Shown here piece by piece: positions 51,021-63,080 of a DNA stretch of 64,000 nucleotides. The notes under the pieces are model-generated. The model was given only the letters and a program-made list of their open reading frames with translations, had not been told where the DNA came from and did not search any database. Position 1 is the first letter of the stretch. Every line of letters starts with the position of its first letter. The position numbers were made by a program, and so were the translations under genes. Source of the DNA: Streptomyces lucensis JCM 4490 (lineage in GTDB: Bacteria; Actinomycetota; Actinomycetes; Streptomycetales; Streptomycetaceae); contig NZ_BMUE01000004.1 of NCBI RefSeq assembly GCF_014650035.1, forward strand, positions 124,001-188,000, written 5' to 3'.

Positions 51021-53351
51021 ATGCACAGCCCCCACGACCCGTACGTCCGCGTCCGCGGCGCCCGCCAGCACAACCTCAAGGGCGCCGACGTGGACGTCCC
51101 GCGGGACGTGCTGGCCGTGTTCACCGGCGTGTCCGGCTCGGGCAAGTCGTCCCTCGCCTTCGGCACGATCTACGCCGAGGCGCAGCGGCGCTACTTCGAG
51201 TCGGTCGCGCCGTACGCGCGCAGGCTGATCCACCAGGTCGGGGCGCCTGAGGTGGGCGAGATCACCGGGCTGCCGCCCGCGGTGTCACTGCAGCAGCGCC
51301 GCTCGGCCCCCACCTCGCGGTCCTCGGTGGGCACGGTCACCAACCTCTCCAATTCGCTGCGCATGCTGTTCTCGCGGGCCGGGGAGTACCCGGCGGGCGC
51401 CGAGCGGCTCGATTCGGACGCGTTCTCGCCGAACACGGCGGCGGGCGCCTGCCCCGAGTGCCACGGACTCGGCCACGTGCACGACACCACCGAGGAGCTG
51501 CTGGTCCCGGACCCCTCACTGTCCGTCCGCGAGGGCGCCATCGCCGCCTGGCCGGGCGCCTGGCAGGGCAAGAACCTGCGGGACATCCTGGACACGCTCG
51601 GGCACGACGTGGACCTGCCCTGGCGCGAGCTGCCCCCCGCCGAGCGCGAGTGGATCCTGTTCACGGACGAACAGCCGGTCGTCACCGTGCACCCGGTCCG
51701 GGACGCGGACCGCATCCAACGGCCCTACCAGGGCACGTACATGAGTGCCCGCCGGTACGTGCTGAAGACGTTCTCGGACACCAGGTCCCCGACGCTGCGG
51801 GCCAAGGCCGAGCGCTTCCTGACCAGTTCGCCCTGCCAGGCCTGCGGGGGCAGCCGGTTGCGGCCCGAGGCCCTGGCGGTGACCTTCGGCGGCCGGACCA
51901 TCGCCGAGCTGGCCGCGCTGCCGCTGACCGACCTCGCCGGACTGCCGGCCGGCGCGGGCGAGACGGCCAGGGTCCTCACCGAGGATCTCAGGTCCCGGAT
52001 CGCACCGGTCGTCGAACTGGGCCTCGGTTACCTCAGCCTCGACCGGGCCACCCCCACCCTCTCGGCCGGCGAGCTGCAACGGCTGCGGCTGGCCACCCAG
52101 TTGCGGTCCGGGCTGTTCGGCGTGGTGTACGTGCTCGACGAGCCGTCCGCCGGTCTGCACCCGGCGGACACCGAGGCGCTGCTGACCGTGCTGGACCGGC
52201 TGAAGGGCGCGGGCAACTCGGTGTTCGTCGTGGAGCACCACCTGGAGATCGTGCGCGGCGCCGACTGGGTGGTGGACGTGGGTCCGGGTGCGGGCGAGCA
52301 CGGCGGACGGGTGCTGTACAGCGGGCCGCCGGCCGAGCTGGCGGCCGTGGAGGAGTCGGCGACGGCGGCGTTCCTGTTCGACGAGTCCCCCGGACCGGCG
52401 CGTGAGGTCCGGTCGCCTCGCGGCTGGCTGACGGTCGGGCCGGTCACCCGGCACAACCTGCGCGCGGTGACGGCCGAGTTCCCGCTCGGCGCGTTCACCG
52501 CCGTCACCGGGGTGTCCGGTTCCGGGAAGTCCACGCTCATCGGCGAGCTGACGGAGGACCTGGCGGGGGTGGGCCGTCTGGTACGGGTGGACCAACGGCC
52601 GATCGGGCGCACCCCGCGCTCCAACCTGGCCACCTACACCGGCCTGTTCGACGCCGTGCGCAAGGTGTTCGCCGGCACCGAGGAGGCGCGGGCGCGCGGG
52701 TACGGCGTCGGGCGCTTCTCCTTCAACGTGGCCGGGGGGCGCTGCGAGACCTGCCAGGGCGAGGGGTTCGTCAGCGTCGAACTGCTGTTCCTGCCGAGCA
52801 CGTACGCGCCCTGCCCGGACTGCGGCGGCGCCCGCTACAACCCCGAGACGCTGCGGGTGACGTACCGGGGGCGTGACATCGCCCAGGTGCTGGACCTCAC
52901 GGTGGAGGCCGCGGCCCGCTTCTTCGCGGACGTCCCGGCCGCGGCCCGCAGCCTGGCCACGCTGCTGGACGTGGGCCTCGGCTACCTGCGGCTCGGCCAG
53001 CCGGCGACCGAGCTGTCCGGCGGCGAGGCTCAGCGGATCAAGCTGGCGAGCGAGCTGCAGCGCGGCCGCCGCGGCCACACCCTCTACCTCCTGGACGAGC
53101 CGACGACCGGACTGCACCCCGCGGACGTCGAGGTGCTGATGGACCGGCTGCACGGGCTGGTCGACGCCGGACACACGGTCGTGGTGGTGGAGCACGACAT
53201 GACGGTGGTCGCGGGTTCCGACTGGGTGATCGACCTGGGACCGGGCGGCGGCGCCCGGGGCGGCCGCGTCGTGGCGGCCGGCCCCCCGGACCGGGTGGCC
53301 CGGGCGGCGGACAGCGCGACGGCCCCGTACCTGGCCCGGGTCATGCCCTGA
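51021..53351 (+). CDS. Short UvrA paralogue (DrrC/UvrA2-like ABC ATPase)
   Basis: A 776-residue UvrA-type ABC ATPase with both nucleotide sites: Walker [10 protein letters not shown] (Lys42) and GVSGSGKST (Lys503), two LSGGE-like signatures ([22 protein letters not shown]) and zinc fingers [24 protein letters not shown] and CPDCGGARY. It is shorter than housekeeping UvrA (about 950) and lacks the UvrB-binding insertion. Class II UvrA proteins are linked to DNA-drug resistance. ATG 51021 follows GGAGTGTCCCC. Confidence 0.93.
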   Translation: MHSPHDPYVRVRGARQHNLKGADVDVPRDVLAVFTGVSGSGKSSLAFGTIYAEAQRRYFESVAPYARRLIHQVGAPEVGEITGLPPAVSLQQRRSAPTSRSSVGTVTNLSNSLRMLFSRAGEYPAGAERLDSDAFSPNTAAGACPECHGLGHVHDTTEELLVPDPSLSVREGAIAAWPGAWQGKNLRDILDTLGHDVDLPWRELPPAEREWILFTDEQPVVTVHPVRDADRIQRPYQGTYMSARRYVLKTFSDTRSPTLRAKAERFLTSSPCQACGGSRLRPEALAVTFGGRTIAELAALPLTDLAGLPAGAGETARVLTEDLRSRIAPVVELGLGYLSLDRATPTLSAGELQRLRLATQLRSGLFGVVYVLDEPSAGLHPADTEALLTVLDRLKGAGNSVFVVEHHLEIVRGADWVVDVGPGAGEHGGRVLYSGPPAELAAVEESATAAFLFDESPGPAREVRSPRGWLTVGPVTRHNLRAVTAEFPLGAFTAVTGVSGSGKSTLIGELTEDLAGVGRLVRVDQRPIGRTPRSNLATYTGLFDAVRKVFAGTEEARARGYGVGRFSFNVAGGRCETCQGEGFVSVELLFLPSTYAPCPDCGGARYNPETLRVTYRGRDIAQVLDLTVEAAARFFADVPAAARSLATLLDVGLGYLRLGQPATELSGGEAQRIKLASELQRGRRGHTLYLLDEPTTGLHPADVEVLMDRLHGLVDAGHTVVVVEHDMTVVAGSDWVIDLGPGGGARGGRVVAAGPPDRVARAADSATAPYLARVMP

Positions 53352-53431
53352 CCCGGGCCGGGAGCGGCCTCGTCCCGACCCCGGCGACGGGGGCGGCGGG
53401 CCGGTGAGTACTCGTGGACGGGAGAACCAGA

Positions 53432-53464
53432 CGGGGCCGGGGATGAGCACCACTCCCGGCCCCG
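53432..53464. terminator. Hairpin terminator between uvrA and sdhB
   Basis: CGGGGCCGGG (53432-53441) and CCCGGCCCCG (53455-53464), 10 perfect pairs with a 13-nt loop, between the uvrA-like stop and the convergent sdhB stop. Confidence 0.55.
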
Positions 53465-53496
53465 CCCGTCCACCACCGCGGCGAACGTTCTTCCGG

Positions 53497-54245
53497 TTAC
53501 CGGCCCCCCGCCGCCTTGCGGGTGGCGCGCAGCCATTCCTTGTTCATGCTCGTGATCGACACCAGGGGGATGCCCTTCGGGCAGGCGGTCGCGCACTCAC
53601 CGGCGAGCGTGCACCCGCCGAAGCCCTCGGCGTCCATCTGCGCCACCATGTCCAGCACCCGCGTCTCCCGCTCCGGCGCGCCCTGCGGCAGCACGTTGAG
53701 GTGGTTGACCTTGGCCGAGGTGAACAGCATCGCCGCCCCGTTGGGACAGGCGGCCACGCAGGCCCCGCATCCGATGCACTCCGCGTGCTCGAAGGCGAAG
53801 TCGGCGTCGGCCTTGGGTACCGGCGTGGCATGGGCCTCCGGCGCGGATCCGGTCGGCGCGGTGACGTAGCCGCCGGCCTGGATGATCCGGTCGAACGCCG
53901 ACCGGTCGACCACCAGGTCCTTGATCACCGGGAACGCCGACGCGCGCCACGGCTCGACGTCGATCGTGTCGCCGTCCCGGAAGGAGCGCATGTGCAGCTG
54001 GCAGGTGGTGGTCCGCTCCGGCCCGTGCGCGTCGCCGTTGATCACCAGGGAGCACGCGCCGCAGATGCCCTCGCGGCAGTCGTGGTCGAAGGCGACGGGC
54101 TCCTCGCCGGCGAGGATGAGCCGTTCGTTGAGGACGTCCAGCATCTCCAGGAAGGACATGTCGGGCGAGATGCCGTCCACCTCGTAGGTGGACATGGCTC
54201 CTTCGGCGCCGGCGTTCTTCTGCCGCCAGACGCGCAGGGTGAGCT

Positions 54246-54249
<4 letters not shown>
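53497..54249 (-). CDS. sdhB: Succinate dehydrogenase iron-sulfur subunit SdhB
   Basis: A 250-residue iron-sulfur subunit. The N-terminal [2Fe-2S] motif [12 protein letters not shown], and the two C-terminal clusters [15 protein letters not shown] and [16 protein letters not shown], show the 2Fe-4Fe-3Fe layout. It passes electrons from SdhA to SdhC. The ATG at 54249 overlaps the sdhA stop (ATGA), and the order sdhC-sdhA-sdhB on this strand is typical of the Bacteroidetes/Streptomyces cytochrome-b type. A C-terminal basic tail ends at TAA. Confidence 0.96.
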
Positions 54250-56204
<1,955 letters not shown>

Positions 56205-56206
56205 GG

Positions 56207-56914
56207 TCAGCTCACCACTCCGGTCATGACGCCCACGGGTACGGCGACGAAGCCCGCCGTGAGCAGCAGCGCGAGGACGTTCGCGAGGGTCTTCAGGGCG
56301 CGGTCGCGGGTGCGGCTGCCGACGCCGAGGGTCTGGGCGGCGCTCCAGAAGCCGTGCCGGACGTGCAGGCCGAGCGCGAGCATCGCGACGATGTAGACGA
56401 CGTTGCCGTACCAGGTGGAGAAGGTGTCCACGACGTTCTGGTACGGGTGCCCCTCCTGGAAGCCGCCCGGGTGCGCGGTGCCGGTGGTCAGGTCCAGGAT
56501 GTGCCAGACGACGAACAGGCCGAGGATGACGCCGCCCCAGCGCATGGTGCGGGTGGCGTAGCTCGCCCTCGGCTTCTTGTGCACGTACTTGCTGGGCCGC
56601 GCCCTGAGGTCGCGGCGGCTGAGCTGGTAGGCGGACGTGGCGTGGGCGGCCACGGCGGCGACGAGGACGATCCGGACCAGCCAGAGCGTCCACTCGTAGT
56701 GCATGAAGGGTTCGCCGACGGTGCGCAGCCAGTGCGCGTAGTGGTTGAACTCCCCCGCTCCGAAGAAGATCTTCAGATTGCCGATCACGTGGGCGACCAA
56801 GTACAGCAGCATGATCACGCCGCTGACGGCCATCACGGTCTTCTTGCCGACGGTGGAGTCCCACACGGTGCGTGCCATGGACGGCCGTCGGTCCGTCCGC
56901 GTTGCCAGAGCCAT
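56207..56914 (-). CDS. sdhC: Succinate dehydrogenase cytochrome b subunit SdhC
   Basis: A 235-residue membrane anchor. Five hydrophobic segments are seen, including [56 protein letters not shown] and [18 protein letters not shown], with His residues as haem ligands (HVIGN, HATSA, HILDL, HVRHG). Matches the single-subunit, di-haem type. ATG 56914 is chosen; the ATG at 56878 is an alternative. It starts the sdhCAB operon and diverges from a LysR gene. Confidence 0.93.
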   Translation of the reverse strand: MALATRTDRRPSMARTVWDSTVGKKTVMAVSGVIMLLYLVAHVIGNLKIFFGAGEFNHYAHWLRTVGEPFMHYEWTLWLVRIVLVAAVAAHATSAYQLSRRDLRARPSKYVHKKPRASYATRTMRWGGVILGLFVVWHILDLTTGTAHPGGFQEGHPYQNVVDTFSTWYGNVVYIVAMLALGLHVRHGFWSAAQTLGVGSRTRDRALKTLANVLALLLTAGFVAVPVGVMTGVVS

Positions 56915-56974
56915 GGGACAGAACGCTAGGGCCGAAGGTCCCGATCGGTCCAAGACATGCTCCGGCTCGTTTCC

Positions 56975-56989
56975 ATAGGCGGGGCCTAT
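56975..56989. promoter_or_regulatory. LysR-type box between sdhC and LysR gene
   Basis: ATAGGC-GGG-GCCTAT, a 6-3-6 palindrome 61 nt upstream of sdhC and 10 nt upstream of the LysR ATG. The ATAG-N7-CTAT form fits a LysR T-N11-A box. It resembles the ATAGG/CCTAT ends of the repeat at 25727-25776. Confidence 0.6.
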
Positions 56990-56998
56990 CGTGGAGCC

Positions 56999-57883
56999 AT
57001 GCAGTTCCAGCAGCTCCAGTACTTCGTGGCCGTGGCCGAGACCCGGCACTTCACCCGGGCCGCCGAGCGGGTCCACGTCGCCCAGCCGTCGCTGTCCCAG
57101 CAGATCAGGGCGCTGGAGCGGGAACTGGGCGCGGACCTGTTCCTGCGCGCCCGGGGCAACATCACGCTCACCGACGCGGGCGAGGCGCTGCTGCCGCTGG
57201 CCCGGCGCATCCTGGCCGACGCGGACACGGCCCGGCACGAGGTGCTGGAGCTGGTGCAGCTGCGGCGGGGGCGCGTGCGGCTGGGGGCGACGCCGAGCCT
57301 GTGCACGGGGCTGCTGCCGGACGTGCTGCGCGCCTTCCACGACCGCTATCCCGGCATCCGGCTGCTGATCGAGGAGAGTGGCTCGCACGACCTGGTGCGG
57401 GCACTGGCCCGCGGGGCCCTGGACCTGGCGCTGATCGTGCTGCCGCTGCCGGCGCCCGCGCCCGCGCTGACCACCGTGGAGCTGCTGCGGGAGGACCTCG
57501 TGGTGGTGTCCTCACCGGAGGTGCCGGCGCCGGGGCGGGACGGCCGGGCCGTCGCGGTCGACGACCTCGAGGGTGAGCGCCTGGTGATGTTCCGGCACGG
57601 CTACGACCTGCGCGAGCTGACCGTCGCCGCGTGCCGTTCCGCCGGGTTCGAGCCGGATTTCGCCGTGGAGGGGGGCGAGATGGACGCGGTGCTCGGGTTC
57701 GTCCGCGCCGGGCTGGGGGTGGCCGTGGTGCCCCGCATGGTCGCCACCCGGGCGGGGCGCGGGCTGCGGGTCACGCCGCTGGCGCGGCCGGGACTGCACC
57801 GGACCATCGCGCTGGCCCACCGCAGCGACGTCGCTCCACCGAGGGCCGCGCGGGAGCTGCAGCGGATGCTGCTCGAACGGTGA
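56999..57883 (+). CDS. LysR family transcriptional regulator of sdhCAB
   Basis: A 294-residue LysR-type regulator. [35 protein letters not shown] (in part [19 protein letters not shown]) is the DNA-binding region, followed by a sensor domain with [12 protein letters not shown] and [11 protein letters not shown]. It is divergent from sdhCAB across the dyad at 56975-56989, so control of the succinate dehydrogenase operon is likely, probably by a C4-dicarboxylate. ATG 56999 follows GTGGAGCC. Confidence 0.93.
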   Translation: MQFQQLQYFVAVAETRHFTRAAERVHVAQPSLSQQIRALERELGADLFLRARGNITLTDAGEALLPLARRILADADTARHEVLELVQLRRGRVRLGATPSLCTGLLPDVLRAFHDRYPGIRLLIEESGSHDLVRALARGALDLALIVLPLPAPAPALTTVELLREDLVVVSSPEVPAPGRDGRAVAVDDLEGERLVMFRHGYDLRELTVAACRSAGFEPDFAVEGGEMDAVLGFVRAGLGVAVVPRMVATRAGRGLRVTPLARPGLHRTIALAHRSDVAPPRAARELQRMLLER

Positions 57884-57941
57884 GGGGGGTCCGCTCGCCG
57901 GGCCCGCCTCCGGGATCCCGCGCCGCCCCGCGCCGCGCGGT

Positions 57942-60086
57942 TCAGCCCGTGGCGTCCACCAGCGCCAGGTCGTGCAGTCTCTCCGGTGGCCCCGGCCTGG
58001 CGTAGTACCAGCCCTGGGCCGTGTCGCAGCCGAGGATCCGCAGCTGTTCGGCCTGGGCGCCCGTCTCCACACCCTCGACGGTCACCGCGAGGTCGAGGCT
58101 GTGGGCCAGGGAGACGATGCCCTCGACGATCTTCAGGTCGACCGGGTCGGCGGGGAACCGCTGCATGCCCTGGGTGAAGGAACGGTCCAGCTTGAGGATG
58201 CTCACCGGCAGGCGGCGGAGGTTCGCGAGGTTCGAGTACCCGGTGCCGAAGTCGTCCAGGGCGATGTCGACGCCCATCTCGGCGAGCCGGCGCAGCGGTT
58301 TGAGGAGATCGTCGTCGGCGCCGATCAGCGCGGACTCGGTGACCTCCAGGCACAGGGCTTCCGGGGCGACGCCCGCGCGCTCCAGGATCTCGACCGTGTC
58401 CTGGACCAGGCCGGGGTGGCTCAGCTGGCACGGGGAGAGGTTGACGTTGATGCGCAGCTGGCCTGCGCTCGCCTGGTCGCCGTGCCGTTCGCGCCAGGAG
58501 CGGGCCTGGCGGATCGACTCCTCGAGGACCCAGCGGCCCAGCGGGACGATCAGGCCCGTGTGCTCGGCGAGCGGGATGAAGCGGTCGGGGCCGAGAACCC
58601 CGTGCTGCGGGTGCAGCCAGCGGACCAGGGCCTCGGCGCCGCGCACGCTGCCGTCACCGAGGTGGACGAGCGGCTGGTACTCGATGAAGAACTCGCCTCG
58701 TTCCAGGGCCGTCGGCAGCGCCGTGGTCAGGCCGTGGCGGGTGATCGTGCGGGCGTCGGCCTCGGGGTCGGCGAGTTCGCAGCGGTTGCCGCCCGCCGAC
58801 TTCGCCCGGTACATGGTGATGTCGGCGCTGCGCAGGACCTCCGCCGCGGAACGCTCGCCCGCCGGGCCCTCGACGATGCCGAGGCTGCCGCGGACCAGCA
58901 GGTCCCGGCCGTCGATACTGATCGGGGTGACCAGCGCGCTCATGATGCGCTCGGCCAGTTCGTCCACCGTGCGCTCGGTGCCGGGCCCGGTGGTGAGCGC
59001 CACGAACTCGTCGCCGCCGAGCCGGGCGACCATCTCGCCGGGCGCGGTCGCGCAGGACTGCAGCCGGTCCGCGACCTCCACCAGCAGCCGGTCGCCGGCC
59101 GCGTGGCCGAGGCTGTCGTTGATGGTCTTGAAGCCGTCCAGGTCCAGGTAGCACAGCCCGAAGCGCTGACCCTCGCCGGCGCCCAGGGCCTTCTCCAGCC
59201 GCTCGAAGAACAGCGTGCGGTTGGGCAGCCCGGTGAGCGCGTCGTGCGTGGCCTCGTAGCGCAGCCGGAGGTTGAGCAGGCGGCGCTCGGTGGTGTCCTC
59301 CATCAGGGCGAGCTGGTACTGCGGGGTGCCGTCGGCGTCGCGCAGCAGGGAGACCGTCAGGTTGGTCCACAGGACCGTTCCGTCGGGGCGGTTGAACGCC
59401 TTCTCCACGTGGTAGTGCTCACGCTCGCCCTGGACGAGTTCCTCGTACAGCCGCCAGGTCTGCGGCGCGTCCTCGGCGTGGGCCCAGGCCGGCACCTGCC
59501 GGCCGCGCAGGGTCTGCTCGGACAGCCCGAACATGCGCAGCAGCGCCTCGTTGACCTGCAGGACGTTGCCCTCCAGGTCGGCGATGCCGATCCCTATGGC
59601 GGCGCCCTCGAAGACGGCCCGGAAGCGGGCCTCGCTGGCGTGCAGCGCCTGGGCGACCACTCCCTGGGCCAGCAGTGCGGCCTGGGCGATCGCCTCCTGC
59701 TCGGCGAGGGTGCGCTCGCGCAGCGCCTGGGCGTAGCCCGCGGCCATCGCGTGCTGCAACCGCGAGGAGCGCAGGCGCAGTTCGTCCTGCGGGCCGTCAC
59801 CTCCGCAGTACAGGACCAGGTAGGCGTCGACGCAGTCCAGGGTGCGGGTGAGTGCCTCGGGGTCGGTGCAGTGCGCGTCGACGAGCGCGGCCCCGACGGC
59901 CCGCGCGCCGTCCGCGTCGAAGCCGCGCGCCCGCAGCAGCCGGCTCAGCCGGCGTGCCAGCGGCAGGAGTCGCTGCTCGAACTCCTCGCGGGTGAGCGGC
60001 GTGGAGGTCACCGGGAACACCGCCCGGCTCCAGATCGTCGTCAGCCGGCGCAGTCTGTCCTCCGCCCCGTCCGGTTCCGCGCTCAC
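57942..60086 (-). CDS. PAS-GGDEF-EAL cyclic di-GMP protein
   Basis: A 714-residue signalling protein without membrane segments. An N-terminal helical region, a PAS domain (about 150-270: FRAVFEGAAIGIGIADLEGN), a diguanylate cyclase domain with GGDEF at 357-361, and an EAL domain with Glu485-Ala-Leu, NVNLSP, EVTES, DDFGTGYS, and VEGVET. Both active sites look complete, and no RxxD I-site precedes GGDEF. It resembles Streptomyces RmdA/RmdB-type proteins that control development. GTG 60086 overlaps the methyltransferase stop (GTGA). Confidence 0.94.
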   Translation of the reverse strand: MSAEPDGAEDRLRRLTTIWSRAVFPVTSTPLTREEFEQRLLPLARRLSRLLRARGFDADGARAVGAALVDAHCTDPEALTRTLDCVDAYLVLYCGGDGPQDELRLRSSRLQHAMAAGYAQALRERTLAEQEAIAQAALLAQGVVAQALHASEARFRAVFEGAAIGIGIADLEGNVLQVNEALLRMFGLSEQTLRGRQVPAWAHAEDAPQTWRLYEELVQGEREHYHVEKAFNRPDGTVLWTNLTVSLLRDADGTPQYQLALMEDTTERRLLNLRLRYEATHDALTGLPNRTLFFERLEKALGAGEGQRFGLCYLDLDGFKTINDSLGHAAGDRLLVEVADRLQSCATAPGEMVARLGGDEFVALTTGPGTERTVDELAERIMSALVTPISIDGRDLLVRGSLGIVEGPAGERSAAEVLRSADITMYRAKSAGGNRCELADPEADARTITRHGLTTALPTALERGEFFIEYQPLVHLGDGSVRGAEALVRWLHPQHGVLGPDRFIPLAEHTGLIVPLGRWVLEESIRQARSWRERHGDQASAGQLRINVNLSPCQLSHPGLVQDTVEILERAGVAPEALCLEVTESALIGADDDLLKPLRRLAEMGVDIALDDFGTGYSNLANLRRLPVSILKLDRSFTQGMQRFPADPVDLKIVEGIVSLAHSLDLAVTVEGVETGAQAEQLRILGCDTAQGWYYARPGPPERLHDLALVDATG

Positions 60087-60895
60087 GCCGTACGCCCTAC
60101 GCCGGCGAACCCGGAGAAGGCGTACGGGTCCTCGTCCTGCGGCGCCGACTCCGGCCGCCAGTGCGGCATCGGCACCAGTCCGGGTTCCACCATGTCGTAC
60201 CCCTCGAAGAACCGCGCGATCTCGTCGCGCGAGCGCATGATCAGCGGATTGCGGATGTCCTTGTACACGTCCACCGCGCCCTCGGCCCGCTCGGCGGGCA
60301 CCGGGATTCCCTCGTAGGAGGCATGCGTCAGGATCAGCAGGCTGCCGGGCGCGAGCGCGTCGCGCAGCTCCGCCACCGCACCGTAGGGGTCGTCCGCGTC
60401 TTCCACGAAGTGCAGTATGGCAACGAGCAGCAGGGCCACTGGCCGATTCAGGTCGATCAGCCGCTCCAGCCGGGGACTGGCGAGCATCTCCCGCGGCTTG
60501 CGCAGGTCCGCGGCGACCACGTCCGCGTCGTCGTTCCCCGTGAGGAACGCCTGGCTGTGCGCGACGGCGACGGGGTCGTGGTCGACGTAGACGACACGGG
60601 CGCCGGGCACGGCCCCCTGCGCCACCTCGTGCACGTTGCCGAAGGTGGGGATGCCGGAGCCGACGTCGAGGAACTGGGTGATGCCCTGCCCGGCCGCGAA
60701 CCGCACGGCCCGGCGCATGAACGCCCGGTTGGCCTGCATGATCTTCGGCAGTCCCGGCAGGAACTCCATGGACCTGCGGGCCGCTTCCCGGTCGACCTCG
60801 AAGTTGTGCGAACCGCCCAGGTAGTAGTCATAGATCCGCGAGACGCTGGGCACGGAGATGTCGATGCTCCGTGGGGCCCAGGCGGGACGCTCCAT
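60083..60895 (-). CDS. DUF574 SAM-dependent methyltransferase
   Basis: A 270-residue protein of the actinobacterial S-adenosyl methyltransferase family DUF574 (Methyltransf_19). ISVPSVSRIYDYYLGGSHNFEVD at the N-terminus (in part IYDYYLGGSHNF) is the family hallmark, LDVGSGIPTFGNVHE is the SAM motif, and VYVDHDPVAVAHSQAFL follows. The substrate is unknown. ATG 60895 is chosen with GGAGAGATAC upstream. It is translationally coupled to the c-di-GMP gene downstream. Confidence 0.93.
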   Translation of the reverse strand: MERPAWAPRSIDISVPSVSRIYDYYLGGSHNFEVDREAARRSMEFLPGLPKIMQANRAFMRRAVRFAAGQGITQFLDVGSGIPTFGNVHEVAQGAVPGARVVYVDHDPVAVAHSQAFLTGNDDADVVAADLRKPREMLASPRLERLIDLNRPVALLLVAILHFVEDADDPYGAVAELRDALAPGSLLILTHASYEGIPVPAERAEGAVDVYKDIRNPLIMRSRDEIARFFEGYDMVEPGLVPMPHWRPESAPQDEDPYAFSGFAGVGRTA

Positions 60896-61088
60896 GTATC
60901 TCTCCAAGGCGTGGACGACGGGCACAGGCGATCCGGTGTTCGAGCTGAGGCTACTGATCGCCCGCCAAAGGAGCGACCTGAAACGGAAATTGGGCGTCCG
61001 TTCCCGGTCACTGCCTGCGGCAAGTGCCCGTACGACCCCGCTGTGTGACGGCTGTGCACGCCCGCGGCGATGGTCCGCCACGCACGAC

Positions 61089-61125
61089 GATCCGCCCCCT
61101 CCGTGCGGTGCGGAGGGGGCGGATC
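61089..61125 (-). terminator. Hairpin terminator after lipoprotein gene
   Basis: GATCCGCCCCCTCCG (61089-61103) and CGGAGGGGGCGGATC (61111-61125), 15 perfect pairs around a 7-nt loop, 50 nt beyond the lipoprotein stop on the minus strand. The gap 60896-61174 otherwise holds the methyltransferase promoter region. Confidence 0.75.
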
Positions 61126-61174
61126 TTCGGTCTGCGCGCCGGTCGGGCGGGGCGATCGACCCTGGGGAGGTGAT

Positions 61175-62140
61175 CTATTTGCCCGGCGCGCCTACCGGCT
61201 TGCCGTCGGGCGAGACGGCGTACCAGGTGCCGCCCACGCCCTGACCGTTGGTGTCCCCGGCGGACTTGTCCCCGGAGAAGGTGTAGATCGGCCAGCAGTC
61301 GACCGTCATCTGCTTGACCCCGTCGGGACGGGTGAAGCCCATCAGGCCCTTCTTCTGGACGCCCTCGGTGTCCTCGGTCTTGACCGGGGCGACCGCCGGC
61401 CACTTCTCCAGGCAGGCGCCCGTGCAGTTGGAGACGGACTTCGGCCAGGCCTTGTCCTTCAGGAAGCGGTAGACCGTCATGCCGTTCTTGTCGACGACGA
61501 TGTCACCGAGCTTGGGGTCCTTGTGGACGGACAGGCCGGGCAGGTCGGACAGCTTCGCCTTCTTGCCGTTCGGCGCGAGCGCGAACCACTTGCCGCCCAC
61601 GCCCTGGCCGTTGACGTCGCCGGCGTTGACGTCCTTGGCGTACCGGTAGGCGGGCCAGCCGCCGACGGTGAGCTGCTTGGAACCGTCGGCGCGGGTGACC
61701 TCGCCGAGCAGCGCCTTGTCGATGCCGGCGCCGGCGGTGGCGTCGTCGGCGGGGACCGGCGGCCAGGTGGTGGCGCAGTCGCCGTCGCAGTTCGACTTGG
61801 GCGGGTTCGCCGTGTCCTTGTCGAACCGGTACAGCGTGAGCCCCGAGCCGTCGGTCAGCACGTTGCCCAGGTCGGGGTTGCTGGCCACGGTCAGCTTGCC
61901 CGCGGGGGCGGCCTGGCTCGGGGAGCTGGAGGCCTTGTTGCCGTCGGTGCCGTAGCCGTTGCCCGCGCCGGTCGCGGTCCCCGAGCCGGGGTCGCCGTAG
62001 TCGCCCGCCGCGGCCGTGGCCCCGACGTTCTGGGCCGACGACGCGGGGGCGCCGGCGTTGTCCTGACCGCACGCCGTCGTCAGCGCCAGCACCGAAACGG
62101 CCGTGGCCGCCAGTGATGCGGCCCGCCAGGAGGTCTTCAT
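61175..62140 (-). CDS. Secreted lipoprotein with two secreted-repeat domains
   Basis: A 321-residue lipoprotein. The signal WRAASLAATAVSVLALTTAC ends in lipidated Cys24; a Ser/Ala/Gly-rich linker follows. Two repeat domains of the DUF3 secreted-repeat (PF03640) type are seen, GNVLTDGSGLTLYRFDKD and GDIVVDKNGMTVYRFLKD, each with a C-x-G-x-C pair (NCDGDCATTWPPV, NCTGACLEKWPAV). Resembles S. coelicolor SCO0930, a cell-envelope lipoprotein. ATG 62140 follows AGGAGG. It is divergent from a secreted proline-rich protein. Confidence 0.9.
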   Translation of the reverse strand: MKTSWRAASLAATAVSVLALTTACGQDNAGAPASSAQNVGATAAAGDYGDPGSGTATGAGNGYGTDGNKASSSPSQAAPAGKLTVASNPDLGNVLTDGSGLTLYRFDKDTANPPKSNCDGDCATTWPPVPADDATAGAGIDKALLGEVTRADGSKQLTVGGWPAYRYAKDVNAGDVNGQGVGGKWFALAPNGKKAKLSDLPGLSVHKDPKLGDIVVDKNGMTVYRFLKDKAWPKSVSNCTGACLEKWPAVAPVKTEDTEGVQKKGLMGFTRPDGVKQMTVDCWPIYTFSGDKSAGDTNGQGVGGTWYAVSPDGKPVGAPGK

Positions 62141-62452
62141 CGTCAACTCCCCATCATCGCCTGAATTAGCAGCGCCTTGCAGCGCCTTGCCGCGCCGCCG
62201 CACGGCCATGGGTACGCGGCGAGGGGGCCGCGGCGTTCAACGGGAGGGAGATTTCTTCGGGATTTTCTTTCCGGCGGCTGTGCGGGGCACCGCCACAGGA
62301 AGGCCGTACAGGCGTACGTATCCGGCCAGTTGTGGTCGTTCCTCATGTCAAACCATTGATCGCATCATGTCCTTCCTTCCGGGTAATCCGGGCACCGCGC
62401 GGGTTGCGGGCGCCCTCGACGCCCCATGATCTTCGTCGTGCATGGATCCGAA

Positions 62453-63049
62453 GTGACCCGACGCGCGGCCGCCGCAAGGGCGTTGACCCTGGTGGCGCTG
62501 ACCTGGGCCATGGTGGGCTGCCCGGTCGGCAGCGCATCGGCCGACGCCTGCGCGTACGCCTCGGCGGGGCCGGACGGCGCGGTGGCGGAGGCCTATGCCG
62601 GCGGGCACTGGCCGCCGCCCCCGCCCTGCCCGAGCCCGACCTCGCCGCCGTGCCCGCCCACACCGACACCGACTCCCACACCCACGCCCACACCGCCCCC
62701 CGCACCGACGCCGACTCCCACACCGGCGCCGACCACCACGCCGACGCCGGTGCCGAGGCCCACCCCGCGCCCGAAGCCGCCCGCCCGGCCCGCCCCGGCG
62801 CCCCCGGCGCTCCGGCCGGCACCCACGCCCACGCCCCCAGCCCCGGTCCCCGTGAAGCCCAGGCCCAGGCCAAGGCCCAGGCCGACGCCCAGGCCCACTC
62901 CCCGGCCGTCGGTGGCTCCGGTGAGCTACCCCGCGTACCACCCCCACCCGGTCGCCCGCCCCGCGCCGCACCACACCACGCCGGTCACCTACGTCCTGCT
63001 CATCACCGTTCCCGCGATCGTCGCCGTCGCGGCGCTGCGCCCGCGCTGA
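62453..63049 (+). CDS. Secreted proline-rich protein with C-terminal membrane anchor
   Basis: A 198-residue protein. An N-terminal signal peptide ([21 protein letters not shown]) is followed by a long Pro/Thr/Ala/Arg repeat with PTPTPTPTP and PRPRPRPRP runs, and ends with a hydrophobic [17 protein letters not shown] segment, so it probably spans the cell wall. GTG 62453 is used, with TGGATCCG upstream; ATG 62426 is an alternative. It is divergent from the two-repeat lipoprotein, and both resemble the S. coelicolor SCO0930-0931 pair, though this is from memory. Confidence 0.8.
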   Translation: MTRRAAAARALTLVALTWAMVGCPVGSASADACAYASAGPDGAVAEAYAGGHWPPPPPCPSPTSPPCPPTPTPTPTPTPTPPPAPTPTPTPAPTTTPTPVPRPTPRPKPPARPAPAPPALRPAPTPTPPAPVPVKPRPRPRPRPTPRPTPRPSVAPVSYPAYHPHPVARPAPHHTTPVTYVLLITVPAIVAVAALRPR

Positions 63050-63080
63050 CGCCCCGGTCCGCCCATCTGTGGAGGCACTG

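Noticed and set aside
62640..62910. Tandem proline/threonine repeats as a microsatellite or CRISPR
   Set aside because: They are in frame and encode the wall-spanning part of a secreted protein.
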